A stretch of DNA of 64,000 bases from Apus apus (lineage: Eukaryota > Chordata > Aves > Apodiformes > Apodidae). This document shows, piece after piece, positions 1 through 12,728 of this stretch; positions within the stretch are counted from its first letter, which is position 1, and each line of letters opens with the position of its first letter. The position numbers were made by a program, and so were the translations under genes. Under the pieces are notes generated by a model. The model was not told where the DNA came from. It saw only the letters and a program-made list of their open reading frames with translations, and did not search any database. The DNA is taken from contig NC_067282.1 of NCBI RefSeq assembly GCF_020740795.1, positions 147,360,858 to 147,424,857 on the forward strand. Direction: 5' to 3'.

Positions 1-228
1 GGCAGAAGAAAGGAGAGCATGTAGGCCAGAAGGCAGGGACCCCACTTGGAAGGAGTCCTGTGTTCTGGTCTCTCCAGCCAGGACTGTCCCTGAGTTTAGC
101 TACTCAGTAAAATATCAGTCATATCATTACTTTCTTATAGAGACATACAATGCCTTATGATTTTTAAATTTCTATTAACTGCAAAGCAAAGTGGGTATAT
201 GACTAACATGTTCATTTCTGCTTTTCAG
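1..228 (+). other. CHPT1: CHPT1 intron (3' part)
   Basis: Sequence upstream of the first exon in the window, ending in a pyrimidine-rich tract and cag. No repeat or RNA gene recognised. Confidence 0.8.
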
Positions 229-370
229 TTTTTGTTGTCCTTGGATCCTGCATAGCAATCCGACTAGGAACAAATCCTGACTGGTTGTTTTTCTGTTGTT
301 TTGTGGGACTGTTCATGTTCTATTCTGCTCACTGGCAGACATATGTATCAGGCATACTAAGGTTTGGAAA
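229..370 (+). CDS. CHPT1: CHPT1 coding exon (first one in the window)
   Basis: Acceptor tttcag before 229 and donor gtaagt after 370. It begins with two bases that complete a codon started upstream and ends two bases into the next codon. It encodes two hydrophobic stretches, [10 protein letters not shown] and [18 protein letters not shown], then [11 protein letters not shown]. Confidence 0.93.
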
Positions 371-3300
371 GTAAGTGGGTATCTTTAGAAGTACACGTGG
401 CTTAATCTCTGAGACTGCTAGCTACTTGATTTCTATTTCTTCTTGCTTTTTTTTCCGCTCTCTCTTCCTCTCACCTTCTTCCTTATTTTCCCTTCCACCC
501 TAACAGACTTGTTTTACCTGGCACCTGGTACGCATAACGCTGAGGACTTTTTCTTTAGCAGCTAATTGCTTTGTTTGCATGCATTTGGTTCTTTTGTCTG
601 CAGCTTTGTTCTCAGAATCCATGCAATCACCATGCCGCCAGAGAGGTCTTGCCTGCAATGTAAACAAGTGTAGGAGTAGGGACAGAGCTTCTACAGTACC
701 TCCCTTTGTAATCTGCCAGCCCTAGGACAGTTTCAGCCCAGGAGACTCTGAACCACATGCATTTTTAGAGAAATTCCCCTGCTAGTAGGTTTTTCTTCCA
801 TAGACATCTTCGGTCTTCCTTCGAACGAACTCTGCATACATTGCATCCTTTGCCACAGAGCAATGGCAGTGCTTGGAGAATGATCCCAGGTTTATGTGGG
901 GGCTTTGCTTTTAATCTGGCTCATACTGGTTTTGCTGTCTTTTAGGTTTTGTGTTAGGTCACAGTTCTAGTGATTGCCATGATGTGCTGATCATGACTTT
1001 GTAGAAATACCACCTGCTCTCAGGACAGTGTAGGAGGAGAGGTCATGACATGTGAAAGATAATTTCAATTTAACTCCTGATAACGTGGGGATTGCTGCAC
1101 CTTCTGATGGCTGCAGAGGTGCCCAGTCACAGCCTTTTGGTGTTTTTAAACAATGAGCTGAATTTTAGTGATGATTTCTGCAAAAAGATCAGAGACTTCT
1201 AGAGCAGGAAAACTGGAAATATGTGACAGGTGAAGGCTATCCTTCTGATAATCCTAGTCACTTACTAAGTCACCTGTTTATTGTCCTAATTAGCTCTGAC
1301 CTGCAAAAAGCTCCTCAGCAAATCTGAGCACACTGGGCACACAGGCTAGTGATCAGCTATCCTTGCATAGTGTTCAATGTCTGTATTAAAAGGAAGCTGT
1401 CTCTGTGGTAATGCTAATAGCTCTTTTTTACTTGCTGATAATGCATTTTACTGCACAAACTATAATGCTTCTTCCTGCCTACTTATCTTACATTTTTAAA
1501 GGACAAGGACATCTTGTGCTGTAAATAAAAATAGATGCTTTAGGGTGACAGCTAAATTAGGATGGTTTCTGTACCAAGCAGTGGACTACACTAAAGGGAG
1601 ATGGACTATGCCATGAGCTCTGGGATTTTGTATACAAGATTGCTTTTCTGTGCCTTTCTTCTTGCATAAAATGTGAGAAAGGTTTCTCTGTATCAGGAAG
1701 GCACTGAGACTCCTATACCACAGAAAAATTTATTCTTTAAAAACAAAATGACTTCTACATAAATATAGTGATAGTGCGTAGTACAAGCAGTTTGGAATGG
1801 CCTGGTGTTCCAGTCTTACTGTTTGAAGTTAAGTAGGCTAAACTTTTCTTCGAGATAACTTACTTCTGCTTAGTGAAAACAGGTCAGAGGCTCTGTTTTA
1901 TTTCTCTTAAGCATAGAGGTCACAGTCTAAATGTAGGCAATAGTATATTGCACTAAATGTGCATAATAACATGGAAAGAAGCTTTCGATGATGCTGTTCC
2001 TGAATTAGCAGCACTTGATTTTAGAAGTCAAATGACAGATGAGAGTCCTAGTTCTGATGGCCAGGAAGGACTGGAGCAGCTGGGTGCTGTGCCACTGTCA
2101 GGTTATGTAGAATACTGCACAGCGTCGGATTAAAATCTCTGACTCTGATTTGGGCTGTGTTGCAGTCAGCAATCTGAGCCTAAAGAACTAAAGTACTAAA
2201 CTTTGGTACACATAATGACCTAACTTTGAATTTGAGCCTTCTTCTGGTGCCAGTAGCTGCAGTACAGCTTAGAAATCTAGGTATTGATAGGACAGAGTGC
2301 AAACTCGGAATATTTGGATATGGATGTTTTTTCACCATGTAACTAAGAAGTTCTACGTGCAGCTACAGCAACACCTGGGCAGGTATAACACTTTCTCCAT
2401 GATGGAGAGGGAAAAGCCCTCTCCAAGCAGTGCTGTCTGCTTTCTCCCCTGCATAGGCTCCATCACTTCAAGCCAATTTGTGAAATGGGCAGATCAAAAA
2501 CCTACATGAGGCTGGCAAGCTGAGCTGGTTCACCTTGCACTCCAATGAGCACTACAGCTGGTAAAAGTGAGGGAGTGCAGTGGTGCAGGAAGGAGAGGAC
2601 TACCCATCCCAACTGTTTTTTGCACTGACCAGCACCTCAGCGTGTTGTCTAATTGCAGCTTAAACATTGGCTCTTTTAAGACGAAGATTCTGAAGCTTGT
2701 GATGAAACTAAGTGTATTTTATAATTATCTTTCCAATGAAAGAAGAGATTTTAATGTTACTGTGATTATCAAGATCTGATAAATATTTTCCACTTGATTC
2801 CTATTTCCCTTTAAAAAAAAACAACACTGTTGTTGTGTGTTGACTTTTGTCATAATACCTTAAATCAGCAAATTTATTCTAACTGCTTAAAGAAATGTTG
2901 TATTTTAAATACCTATTGTCACCTGGGAATTTCAGTTCGAAGATCAGGTACCTGTTTCAAAACCTTTGGTGGCATAAAACATATCTTAGATGTGCACACT
3001 GATATATTTTAAAGCTTTATTTTGAAAGTGTCTATTCTTTCTCTTGAGCATCTGCTTAACCTTTTTTTATATAATTGGATCTTTTTATATATTCAGGTCT
3101 TCTCAAAATATTTCAGCAATTAAACACTGAGTATGGCTATCTTGTCTGAGAATTCAAAAGGTGGAATAGTCTAGACTTCAGGGGGCATACACGGTCACTT
3201 ATTTTATAAATGTTATGGAAAAAAGCAAGATACCAATTATATGTCCTCTGAAACAGGACAGATGCTTAGCTATCCACTGACTCAGTCCTCAAAACACTGC

Positions 3301-6300
3301 CCTTATGTTTTGCAGGCTGTATCTGTCAAGTTTTCATGATGTGATGACTTAAATAAATCCCTTCTGTCCTACTCTGCTCTTCACAGTCCATACTTTTATA
3401 TGATTGCTTTTAATGGAGATGTTTGATTGCATTCACACTGAGTTTGTCTTAAAGCTTGATTTGATACTTACACAGCAACTAGTCTGTAAATTTATACAAA
3501 GTTCTCATTAAAGATTTTCCCCCTATTAAAATGATACATAGCTTCCTCTTGGTAAGGAGCATAGGTTTAATTTTAAATCTGAACCAAAGCTGCGTGCCTC
3601 CATATAGAGTATCTTTTTTAGTGAAGGAAAATCATACTCTGTGTACACTGAGGTAATATGAAGTACTTTTTTTAAAGAAATAATTTGTAGTCATTGTTTT
3701 GATTCCCACCCCACATGCCTTACACCTAGCAAAAAGAACATTTCGTTAACTAACTAAATCTCCCTTTTTTCCCCCCTCATAGAGTTGATGTAACTGAAGT
3801 TCAGATAGCCATAACAATGCTGCTCTTGATGTCAGCATATGGTGGCACAGCACTATGGGACTATAAGGTAAGTGTATTCAATATTCAGAGTTCCTGTTGG
3901 GTCTTTAGTTCTTGTTCAGAGTCACAGTTCCCATGATATTTGAAGCTAGGCTGTGCAAGTACCATCAACACCTACTAGTTGTCTAATGCTCTGGTTTAGC
4001 TTTTCTAACAAATGTAGGTTATATTTATGTTCTAGTTAATTTAGGTATAGTGGTGTGATACCTATTTGCAAAGTTAGAGCTACGTAGAGGAAAAAAGACC
4101 CCATCTGCCACATACAAACTTCTGATCTGTAGCACAGACTCTGCAGATCCTTAAGCTTTAACAAATAGCTTTTATTCTAGTTTTATTTATTTTGTATATT
4201 TTATTGTAAGACAGACATTTATTTTCAGTTAAATGATTTATAGGATGCTTTCTTTTAAGCTTCAAAGATTAAATTCTTTAACAAAACTATGGGATGAAGT
4301 GAGTGGGTTTTTTTGTTAAGTAAACCATATCTGTGTGCCGATGGAGATGTATTGATTTTTAACAGTTACATCAGAGCTGACATAAATGTAAATATCTGTA
4401 TTTAAAAAATTACTTTGCTCTCCAAAAGCATTTCCCTGTCTCTGGCTTTTATTCTGATCTTTAAAGATGCACTTCAGTATATGGGACCAAAAGTATATTA
4501 AGACTGACATCTTCATCCTTTCTTGTGTCCTTACTCAGAAATATATAATCCTGGTTGGTTATAACACATGGAAGAGCTAAAACTATTCCATGCTATTGAT
4601 AACCAGTGCAAATTAATCTAAATTAAGAAATGTTCAGCTAAACTTTGTTTCCTTTCCCCATCCTGCAAGATGCTTTTGTTCTATTTTCAAACAGCATATT
4701 TTCATGTTGGAAAATTAAGTAGATACATTAGACTTCAATTATAACTGATTTTTCTTAAGTATTAAAATCTATGTTCATTATGCTGTATCTCAAAAGAATC
4801 TATAATAAAAAATACAGCAATTTATTACTACTTTTTTTTTTCTTTTTTTTTTTTCTCTTTTTTTTTTAAATCCTGTGCTGCCTTTGGAAGTTTCCTTGAA
4901 ACTGCAATTGATTCTCAAAGGTAACTGTTTAATTAAAATTTGTACCCAGAGACGATTCTAAATGCAAAGATACAGCATACAAATAATGTCTATCAAAACA
5001 CAAAGCAGGCAGATGGTGTTTGTGTTTCCTGTGGTTCAGTGTTGTGTTACCCAGTGAAATAGAAGGAACTGTCCTTCTCCCCCCACTCCCATGCCTGAGG
5101 GATGCAATAGTGCAAGTTTCTGCTTATGAAGTAAAAATATTTTAAGAATGTTGTAAGGACAAACAGACCAGAACTTAAGTACTCAAAAGTTGAGTTTAAA
5201 CATTTTAAAATAAATTTGTTGTCTTCTTAGTAAAGAAACAAATTCCAAACACTGTCCTCCTGAGCATGTTCCCAGGAAAATAAGAGTTCAAATAAAACCA
5301 TTGTTTAGTAGGTATCAGTAACTTTTAAAATAACTTTATAAAAAAGCTGTTGTTAACTGTTAATATCTTTCTTCTTGTTTTTCCTGCTAAGGTCCCCTTG
5401 CTGGGCTTAGAACTGAAGTTCTTGGCAGTTTTTGGCATACTGTGTGGAATAGCACTTTCTTTTTTCAATTACTTCCGTGTTATCTTTGGTGGAGGGGTTG
5501 GAAAGAATGGATCCACAATAGCAGTAAGTTACTTTAAAAATCTGAAGGAGGTTCAAATATTTTATGTCCATAATTTTTTGCATTTCAGGTGATCACAAGA
5601 GTATTACCTGTTTAAGCATTTAAGTGGATGAGCATAGGAGTGTTGGATGGCTAAAGCAAAGCCCTCAGCACAGGAAAGATGCAGATCTGTTGAAGAGAGT
5701 CCAGAGAAGGGCCATGAAGATGATCAATGGGGTACAGCACCCCCTATGAAGACAGGCTGAGAGAGTTTGGGCTATTCATCCTGGAGAAGAGAAAGCTCTG
5801 GGGAGCGGCATTCCAGTTCCTGAAGGGGCTACAGGAAAGCTGGGAGAGGGGCTTTTCACCAGAGAGGGCAGTGATAGAACAAGGGGTAATGGTTTTAAAC
5901 TGGAAGAGGGGGAGATTTAAGTTAGACATCAGGAAGAAATTCTTCCCCATGAGGGTAGTAAGTTGCTGGAACAGGTTGCCTAGGGAGGGTGTGGAAGCCC
6001 CCTTGCTGGAGGTGGTTAAGGCCAGGTTGGATGGGGCTTGTGCTGCCTGGTCTGGTGGGAGGTGTCCCTGCTCGTAGCTGGGAGGTTGAAACCTGATGAT
6101 CTTTAAGGTCCCTTCCAACCTTAACCATTCTATGATTCTATTAATTATCTGCCTTCTTTCTGCCTGTTACTGGATTTCTTTTATTGCAGGAACAAGCAAT
6201 GAATTTTCTTACAAAACTGATTAGTGATCACTGTGAAATATACTAATAGCATTGGCATGTAATGCTAATGGACTTTCCCTGAATTTTGACAACTCTGTTG

Positions 6301-9300
6301 TTTTGTTTTTTTTTTAATGGGATTTGCAGTATGTGTTAAATCTGGACTTTGCTGTATGTCTGAAGCTCAAGACAAATTTTCTGACCATTTGTATTTCAGG
6401 GAACAAGTGTCCTTTCACCAGGCCTGCACATTGGACTACTTATGACACTGGCCATTGTGATCTATAAAAAGTCTACAACACAGCTGTTTGAAAAACATTC
6501 TTGCCTGTATGTCTTGACATTTGGATTTGTAAATGCAAAAATCTCACAGAAGTTGGTGGTAAGGAATCTTGTTTCAGTCCTAAGCCTCCTAAAACTAAAC
6601 TGGTTTCTGGCTTAATGCTTGCTGGATCAGTGGGTGCTGTGCAAGTTTTCCCATTCTGCTCTGCCACTGTATTACCAGTTTCATTATGACCAAGACACTG
6701 AAGTGGGCTGAGGTTCCTACAGAGAGATTAAATATGATGCTGACACAACCACATACTCATTGCTGAATGTGTTGGTTAGAACTTTCAGCTTTGTTTAACT
6801 TACTCCTAGAAATACGCTGTTTGTCTTTAACATCATAACTGTGGTCCCTCAAGCCTTACTAACAGTGCTATGACTTCTGATTTAATTATCTGAAATAGGA
6901 ATTTCCTTGAATCATTAAAATGGAGAAACTTCTCTATCATTACCTCTTTTTTAATTAAAAACCTCATCAATGGATTAAAAAAAACCCTGCCATACTACAA
7001 ATTTGCTAACAACAGTATTCCAGACAGCTTATTTTTTTTTTTCCACCCACATGACATTTTTCAAACTCTAGAATACAGGTATTCTAGAGACATTCTTGCT
7101 GAACAGGAGTTTGTCCAGTGAGCTACTAACTTTGTTTAGGAGAGGGAATGCTGATAAGAAGACTGAGCCATAAAACTGAACTTAAGGCTGTTCTATTCTG
7201 TTAAACACCTCTGCTCCCTTGCTCATCCAGGGGACCCTTGGGTCCTCCTAACCAGCAGTCATCACTGCATCTATGTCAGCTCACTCATGGACACTTTGAG
7301 CAAACCGTGTTTCCTGTGGTGCTTTATGTGTAGCTTTGAGGGCAGTCTGCTCCAGAGGCAAATCTGTAAAGGTAGTGGGGGAAAAGATTTTGCAGGGTTT
7401 AGCTCTCCCAGTTTTCTGATGCTGTTTCAGGAGACCTTATCCTGCAGGCATGCTGGAGTGAGCAAACTGCAGTAAAAACTTAAGGCTTGACCAGGTGGGA
7501 GGCCCAGTGGAGACATGAGCCAAGGTCTGTGCAGCTTGTTTTGATGTGCCACGGCTGCTCCATGGGCACCAACTGCATAGCTGTTGCACATCACACCAGA
7601 TGTAAGCCAGGAGATGCTCTCTGCAGCAAATCCCTTTAGCAGGAGATGCATCTTTAGCTGGCTTAAGAGTGGAAGCCTTTGTGGTTTGTCTTGTCTTTAG
7701 ACTAGAGCACTCAGAGGCTTTTCTGTGAATTCTGCTATTCAGCATAGATGTATATTATGCTAAGAGACAACTTTGTCAACAGGAACCTCTCAGTACTTTA
7801 ATCATATTTGCCAAGTATCCACAATGCATGGAAACAAGGAATGACAGGCTGATTTTATGGCCACCTTGGCACCTAGACTACTTTCCTTCTGCCATTTTTC
7901 AGCTTCCTGGTATGGACTCTTCAGATGTCCTTTACTAGGTCTCCAGTCTCTTACAATAAAAACCTCTTCTGCCTCTCAGTTAAAGGTGAGCTTAAGTTGT
8001 GTCTAAGAATGCCAAATATGGAAGGGTCAAGGTGTTCTCTTGGTCATTCTGTCAAGTGTCTCTGCATACGTCACTGTCTCTACTAAGCAGTATAAACAAG
8101 TCTTGTCACCTAAGCAGAAGCCTAGGTTCTAGTAAGCTTTTGGCCAAGTAAAGCCATAATTTTCAAGTTAGACTTGTAAAAAGAATTTCAAGTGAACAGT
8201 ACTAACTTTCAGTTTCAATTTTCCCTTCAAATACAGCACTGGAAGAAAGAGTGGGGAACTGCACATAGCTAAAATGAACTGCTATAGATGTCATACTACA
8301 AAATAACATTGAGGGTCATGTACATGTTTCTTACATAATGAAGTAAAAAAAAAGTCAACTGATAACTCAAGTAGCTGTTCTCACTGATTAAAGTGCTATA
8401 TATTGATTGAATAACCTGGAAGGAGGTTCGTTGGTCCTTGGGAAAGAAACTGTCAGGGAGCAGCAAGGCCCTAGAGCATTTATGAAGCCCTTGGCCTTCC
8501 TGCTGACTGCTTCCTACAAAGCAGCACCAGCAGGCTGTAGCTGGGTGAGGTTGTTGTGCCCTGTCACAACTGAGGTGGAGGTTTTCTGGTCAAGACATTG
8601 ATCTTGTAGTGGTGCAAGTTTGTCTTTTTTCTTTTTTAACATAGGTGGCTCACATGACAAAAAGTGAAATCTGTCTGCAGGACACTGCATTTATTGGGCC
8701 AGGACTTTTGTTTTTGAACCAGTACTTCAACAGTTTCATTGATGAATATATTGTTCTGTGGATAGCACTGGTAAGCATTTTGTTTTATACTTTTCATTTG
8801 GAGCGTGCTTAAAGCAATGGAGAACTGTCCCTGTGACTCCACTTTGCCTTTCCTGCCTTGCTCAGATTGCAGCTGTCACTGCAAAGGGAGTGCCCAGATA
8901 CCATGTAAATGTGTATTTTGTGAGCTGACTGGCTTTCTTTCCTTGGAACAGAGATGTGGAAGTACATTTACAGATCTCTCTTGTAATTATGCTTCAGTTC
9001 AGGTGATTTGTTTAAACTTATTCTGCTAAATGCAGACTAACAAGCTTTGTTTATCATATTTTAGGTGTTTAATGCTGTTTGGTTTTTTGGGGTTAGTTTT
9101 GTTTAGGGTTTTTTTTCCTAAAATAGACTATTATCTAAATGTTAAAATACTTGTTAAACTAGTCACTTGGATAGATTGATTAAAGTATAGCTTAATATTC
9201 ATAGTAGGGACAACTTAAAAAAATACTTAGGGTTTGTTTTCTTTTTTTTTTAACCTGTTCTGTTTTGTTCTTTTGAAGTTCATATCCTTGTTTGATATGC

Positions 9301-9410
9301 TGAGATATGCCACTGGTGTATGCCTACAGATTGCTGCTCATCTTCATATTCATGTCTTCAGAATTTCATCTCATCAAGCTCCTGAACAGGTTCAAAACCA
9401 TAATGACTGA
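229..9410 (+). CDS. CHPT1: CHPT1, cholinephosphotransferase 1 (3' six coding exons; gene partial at the left edge)
   Basis: Coding exons join as 229-370, 3783-3867, 5392-5523, 6400-6558, 8645-8770 and 9279-9410 (TGA at 9408-9410). All junctions are AG/GT and the frame stays open for 257 residues. The protein is a polytopic membrane enzyme that transfers phosphocholine from CDP-choline to diacylglycerol, the last step of the Kennedy pathway, in Golgi/ER membranes. Family members are about 400 residues long, so roughly the C-terminal 60% is here. The CDP-alcohol phosphotransferase motif, DG(x)2AR(x)8G(x)3D(x)3D, lies in exons left of the window. What is seen is a run of hydrophobic segments separated by short loops such as [12 protein letters not shown] and SPGLHIG, then a soluble tail ending [12 protein letters not shown]. 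The paralogue CEPT1 is the main alternative. The wording of the sequence and the neighbours SYCP3 and GNPTAB favour CHPT1. Confidence 0.95.
371..3782 (+). other. CHPT1: CHPT1 intron, no recognisable element
   Basis: A 3.4 kb AT-rich intron. Small open frames around 2.3-3.0 kb are short, lack family resemblance and look like chance. No repeat family recognised. Confidence 0.75.
3783..3867 (+). CDS. CHPT1: CHPT1 coding exon
   Basis: The acceptor lies in a T/C-rich tract ending catag and the donor is gtaagt. The exon's first base completes Lys, then it encodes [10 protein letters not shown] and a membrane segment ending GGTALWDYK. It ends in phase 0. Confidence 0.93.
3868..5391 (+). other. CHPT1: CHPT1 intron with a T-rich tract
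   Basis: Intron holding a pyrimidine/T homopolymer-like tract at about 4831-4868 (mostly T with scattered C). Otherwise nothing recognised. Confidence 0.7.
5392..5523 (+). CDS. CHPT1: CHPT1 coding exon
   Basis: Acceptor gctaag, donor gtaagt, 44 whole codons. It encodes a membrane segment ([15 protein letters not shown]) and the loop [12 protein letters not shown], which is conserved in cholinephosphotransferases. Confidence 0.93.
5680..6141 (+). repeat. CR1 LINE 3' fragment, sense strand
   Basis: This lies in a CHPT1 intron. It reads as the CR1 3' region: AGAGAAGGGCCATGAAGATG near its start, then a block on a pillar of phrases typical of CR1 (attcttccccatgagggt, ctggaacaggttgcc, ggtcccttccaacc). 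It ends in the octamer-like tail ccattctatgattctatt. It is 5'-truncated, as most CR1 copies are. The open frames here on both strands are shadows of the repeat. Confidence 0.9.
6400..6558 (+). CDS. CHPT1: CHPT1 coding exon
   Basis: Acceptor tttcag, donor gtaagg, 53 whole codons. It starts [12 protein letters not shown], then a membrane segment, [13 protein letters not shown], and a second hydrophobic stretch ending AKISQKLV. Confidence 0.93.
6559..8644 (+). other. CHPT1: CHPT1 intron, no recognisable element
   Basis: A 2.1 kb intron. A relatively GC-richer stretch around 7.2-7.7 kb has several short open frames on both strands but no family resemblance. I saw nothing else. Confidence 0.7.
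8645..8770 (+). CDS. CHPT1: CHPT1 coding exon
   Basis: Acceptor acatag after a T-rich tract, donor gtaagc, 42 whole codons. It encodes [20 protein letters not shown] and then a hydrophobic segment ending [10 protein letters not shown]. Confidence 0.93.
9279..9410 (+). CDS. CHPT1: CHPT1 last coding exon and stop
   Basis: Acceptor tgaag after a long T tract, then 43 codons and TGA. It encodes the final membrane helix ([20 protein letters not shown]) and the short hydrophilic tail. Confidence 0.93.
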   Translation, partial: FISLFDMLRYATGVCLQIAAHLHIHVFRISSHQAPEQVQNHND

Positions 9411-12400
9411 TTAAATAGGTCAAGGACAAGAGGAGAAGCAGTTAGGGGAGGAATGTTGAATGAAGCAAGCTCTTTTTTTGGGAAGACAAATTAAGCTTTT
9501 GAAGAACACAGTTTCATGAGAAAGCTCACTCTGTCCCAGATACTAAATATGAAGTCTTGCAAATTCTGTTGTGATGAGTACTTTTGAACCAGGATGTGTT
9601 CCCTCCTGTGTTCTATACATTTCTCAAACCAGGACAAGCTGTTATTTCAGATAATGAATACCACATTTGAAACTTTAGCATTTCATGGTAGGTAACCTTA
9701 ATTCTGTACTTCTGGTCTGGTCAATGTAGCCTGCAAACCAAGGGGCTACCAACCAGAATTCAAAGAGGAATTTAACTTTTCCCTAGACGAAGGGACTAAT
9801 GTTCTAGCATTCAATTATCAAGTTGTCTTGGAATAGCAGTGCAGTGGTAGTCAGAGATATCAATGATTACAGTACTGCTGGTAAAATGAGGCATCTACAA
9901 GGTAAAACTAGTTCACTTTAGTTCTAGTATTTATAAAGAACAAGCCACTAGATCAGTAGCATGAAGGAGGTACAGCTCAGGAAAATTTTCTTCTATTTCA
10001 AAATACTGTTATGAGTGCCTTTAGGATTCATGCTTTCTCTTGTATCTAAGTATATAACCTACTGTTACTAAATACAGTTGTAGCTTGTATTTTCTCTCAA
10101 GGCCAAGTTTCTAGTTTTGTGGTCATTATAAGGTTTGCCTCATTGTACTCCAGCGTTAGACTGTGCGCAGTTGTATGCTTAGAGGACACAGACTTTACCT
10201 ACCCCAACTTGTACCTGTGAACTGCATTAGTGAATGATGAAGTTCACTGATAAACTTAAATGGCTGTGACTGTTTGACTGTGACAATGCAACACACCCAT
10301 ATGTAATTCCCTCTGAAGTATGTTTTCTATCACTGTGTTCATCTATAATCTGTCTCATTTGTCTTGTAACTATCATTGTACTCTATCCAAATGAAACTGC
10401 ACAGAACAAAACTGTGATGTATAGTGAAACTCTCCAAAACAGAAAGTCAGGTCCACTCTCAGCCCTTCTGTAAGAACAGACCCACTGGCTAACATCGTGC
10501 CTATAGCTAAAGGGTGGTTGTCATTAAAGAAAAATCTGCTTAAAAGTAGCTTATTATCTGTACAAGCAAATAATGACTTTTACACAAACCCTGTAAGCTT
10601 AAGCTCCTTTGAAGAGATACTATTTGAATATGATTTTTGTAAAAAGCTGTTCAAGTGTCCATTACCACTTTCAGTTGCTGATACGTAGCTGAGCTGTGAC
10701 TTTATAATATAAAGTCCTTCCTGAACTGTACAATGAAGAATGCTATGGTTTGTTTTAAAAATATTGCCACTGCAGCTTGCCAGCTGCACTTTTAATTCAG
10801 AAAAACTTCCTAAGGTGTCAAGGAACTTCAAAAGCTGTGTATTGTCTGCTAAATTTGGGGGGAATAAAATGCCATCTACCACACTTCTGCCCAAGAAGGA
10901 TATACTGAGATGCTTAAAGGGATAACTAACAGTTACTGTCAAAGGATTAGCTCTCTAAGTGACTGATACCAATTCCAGATGACTCCTACTACACCTGGTT
11001 GAGGCTGGGGAAGACAGCATCTACACATGAACTTAGCCTGAAGGCAGGCATTGGGCAAACAGAAGAGAGTAAAGACTGTTTCAGTTTGTATGAATACTGG
11101 GAACAAATTAACCACCTCCTGAAAAGACAATTTTTTTTAGAGTGAGAGGTTTTAAGGATTAGAATGAAATATGTGAAAGGTAGTAAATTAATGCAGAAAT
11201 TGGCCAAGAAATCAGAAACATGAGGCAATGCTGATGAAATAAACCAGGAACATGAAGCACAATACTAACCAATAAGCTAGTATTGAAGAGAGGAAGCAAA
11301 AACTGTTAACTGAATTTCATAGCATCATATAATCATCCTTAGAGGGCACAGCCTCAGCAGCACAGTTACAAATTAGCATAGTTTCCTGTTATCCACCAGA
11401 GGCCCATATGCCCATCCATCATTCTAGCAATACAACTTCTGTGTTTGCTCCTTCCCTGAGATGCAGCAGATGCAGGAGAGCTCCATACCAGTTGTTCAAA
11501 TTCAGTTGCAACCTAAAAGCTGAAGTTTCTGTAAGCTAGCCATCGGTCCCAGAACTGGAGCAGAACATCCCAGAACATCATCAAGTTATTTGATCCTGAA
11601 CTAAAAATGCTAGTAAGCTGAGTTTGGACTGGTTTTGAAAAACACTGTTAGGAAAACATCACATTTGTGCATGTGGGTGTGCAGATGGTTTTTGGTTTAT
11701 CTATGGTTGTATTAAATCTAAGCATTAAATACATTAAGAACTACCTAATTTGTAAAAATGGATAATAGTTTTCTGTAAAAACAAACTGTGTGCAAGATAA
11801 GCTGATTGTTTAATTTATACTGATTTACTGTAATGAAATATATGAAAGATAAATGCTTTATCCTTAAAACATAGGCTTCCCTAAATTGCTAGTCATTTGG
11901 CCTTGCAAAAATATTCATCTCAAAGGCTTGTAATAACTTGTACTAAATAAATTAGATTACTTCTAACAGTGGTTCTACAAGAACAATATACTCTAAAATG
12001 CATAATGTTTAATTATGCTTACTTGAGCAGATGTCATATAAAACTGTAATACTCAGCTCATCATTCAGCTGAAGAAATCTGCTTATTTGACAAATTACAG
12101 CAGTTCATAAATCTCTTACCAGTACAAAGATATTACAGTGCCTAGCTTAACAATGTGCTTTAATTTACTATAATACACATCACTAAACAAACTTACATGA
12201 GCTGTGTCATGCTCTGTGAACTTTTATAACTGCTGGTATGTCAGCAGACTAAATGTTGAAACTGAAAATCTTAAGTCTGCAGCTTGTGAAAAAATGTTTC
12301 TATTACACAATGTATCTAAAGGCCTAAAATTATATAAAATCCGGGTAATGCATTTTTCGTTAATTCAGCTCATTCTTACAATTTGACATTATAAAATGTA

Positions 12401-12674
12401 ACAATTTAAACAGTCCAATGCTATTGAAAGTGAATATTAAGTAGTTAAAGATTAAAATTGGACAGACAGTAAATGGTTTGGGGTCCATACCCACCCGAAA
12501 GTAATACATTTAATAATATACATTCTTATAACATTATCAGGCACAAGATAAGAACAATCCATGAAAGCATTTAATAGGAACTTTAAAACATTTAAATCTT
12601 AACATACTTCTCTATGGCTAATGCCTATACTTGTATCATGTTATTTAGGTACAAGTTGTTTCTCCATTGAGCCA
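9411..12674 (+). other. CHPT1 3' UTR and convergent gap to SYCP3
   Basis: The stretch between the CHPT1 stop and the SYCP3 stop on the other strand. Candidate CHPT1 poly(A) signals are AATAAA at 10863-10868, 11238-11243 and 11946-11951, and the true end cannot be chosen from sequence. The right part must also hold the SYCP3 3' UTR. The 120-codon open frame on the - strand near 10.6-10.9 kb has no family resemblance. Confidence 0.7.
12509..12575 (-). other. SYCP3: candidate SYCP3 poly(A) signals
   Basis: ATTAAA, a common variant signal, occurs on the - strand at 12570-12575 and 12509-12514, about 100 and 165 bases past the SYCP3 stop. No AATAAA was seen on this strand close by. The assignment is an inference from position only. 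Confidence 0.35.
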
Positions 12675-12728
12675 TCAGAATAACATGGACTGAAGAGACT
12701 TGCGAACAGTTGCCATCTCCTGCTGTTG
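12675..12728 (-). CDS. SYCP3: SYCP3 exon 9 and stop
   Basis: Acceptor gtaacag. It encodes [17 protein letters not shown] and TGA. This C-terminal tail is needed in the family for fibre self-assembly, and here it is intact. Confidence 0.95.
   Translation of the reverse strand, partial: QQQEMATVRKSLQSMLF

Noticed and set aside
5727-6128. Open frames of 116 and 124 codons on opposite strands
   Set aside because: Both are translations of the CR1 3' region, not genes.
10580-10942. A 120-codon - strand frame in the CHPT1 3' region
   Set aside because: No family resemblance, no splice or promoter context. A chance frame in AT-rich sequence.
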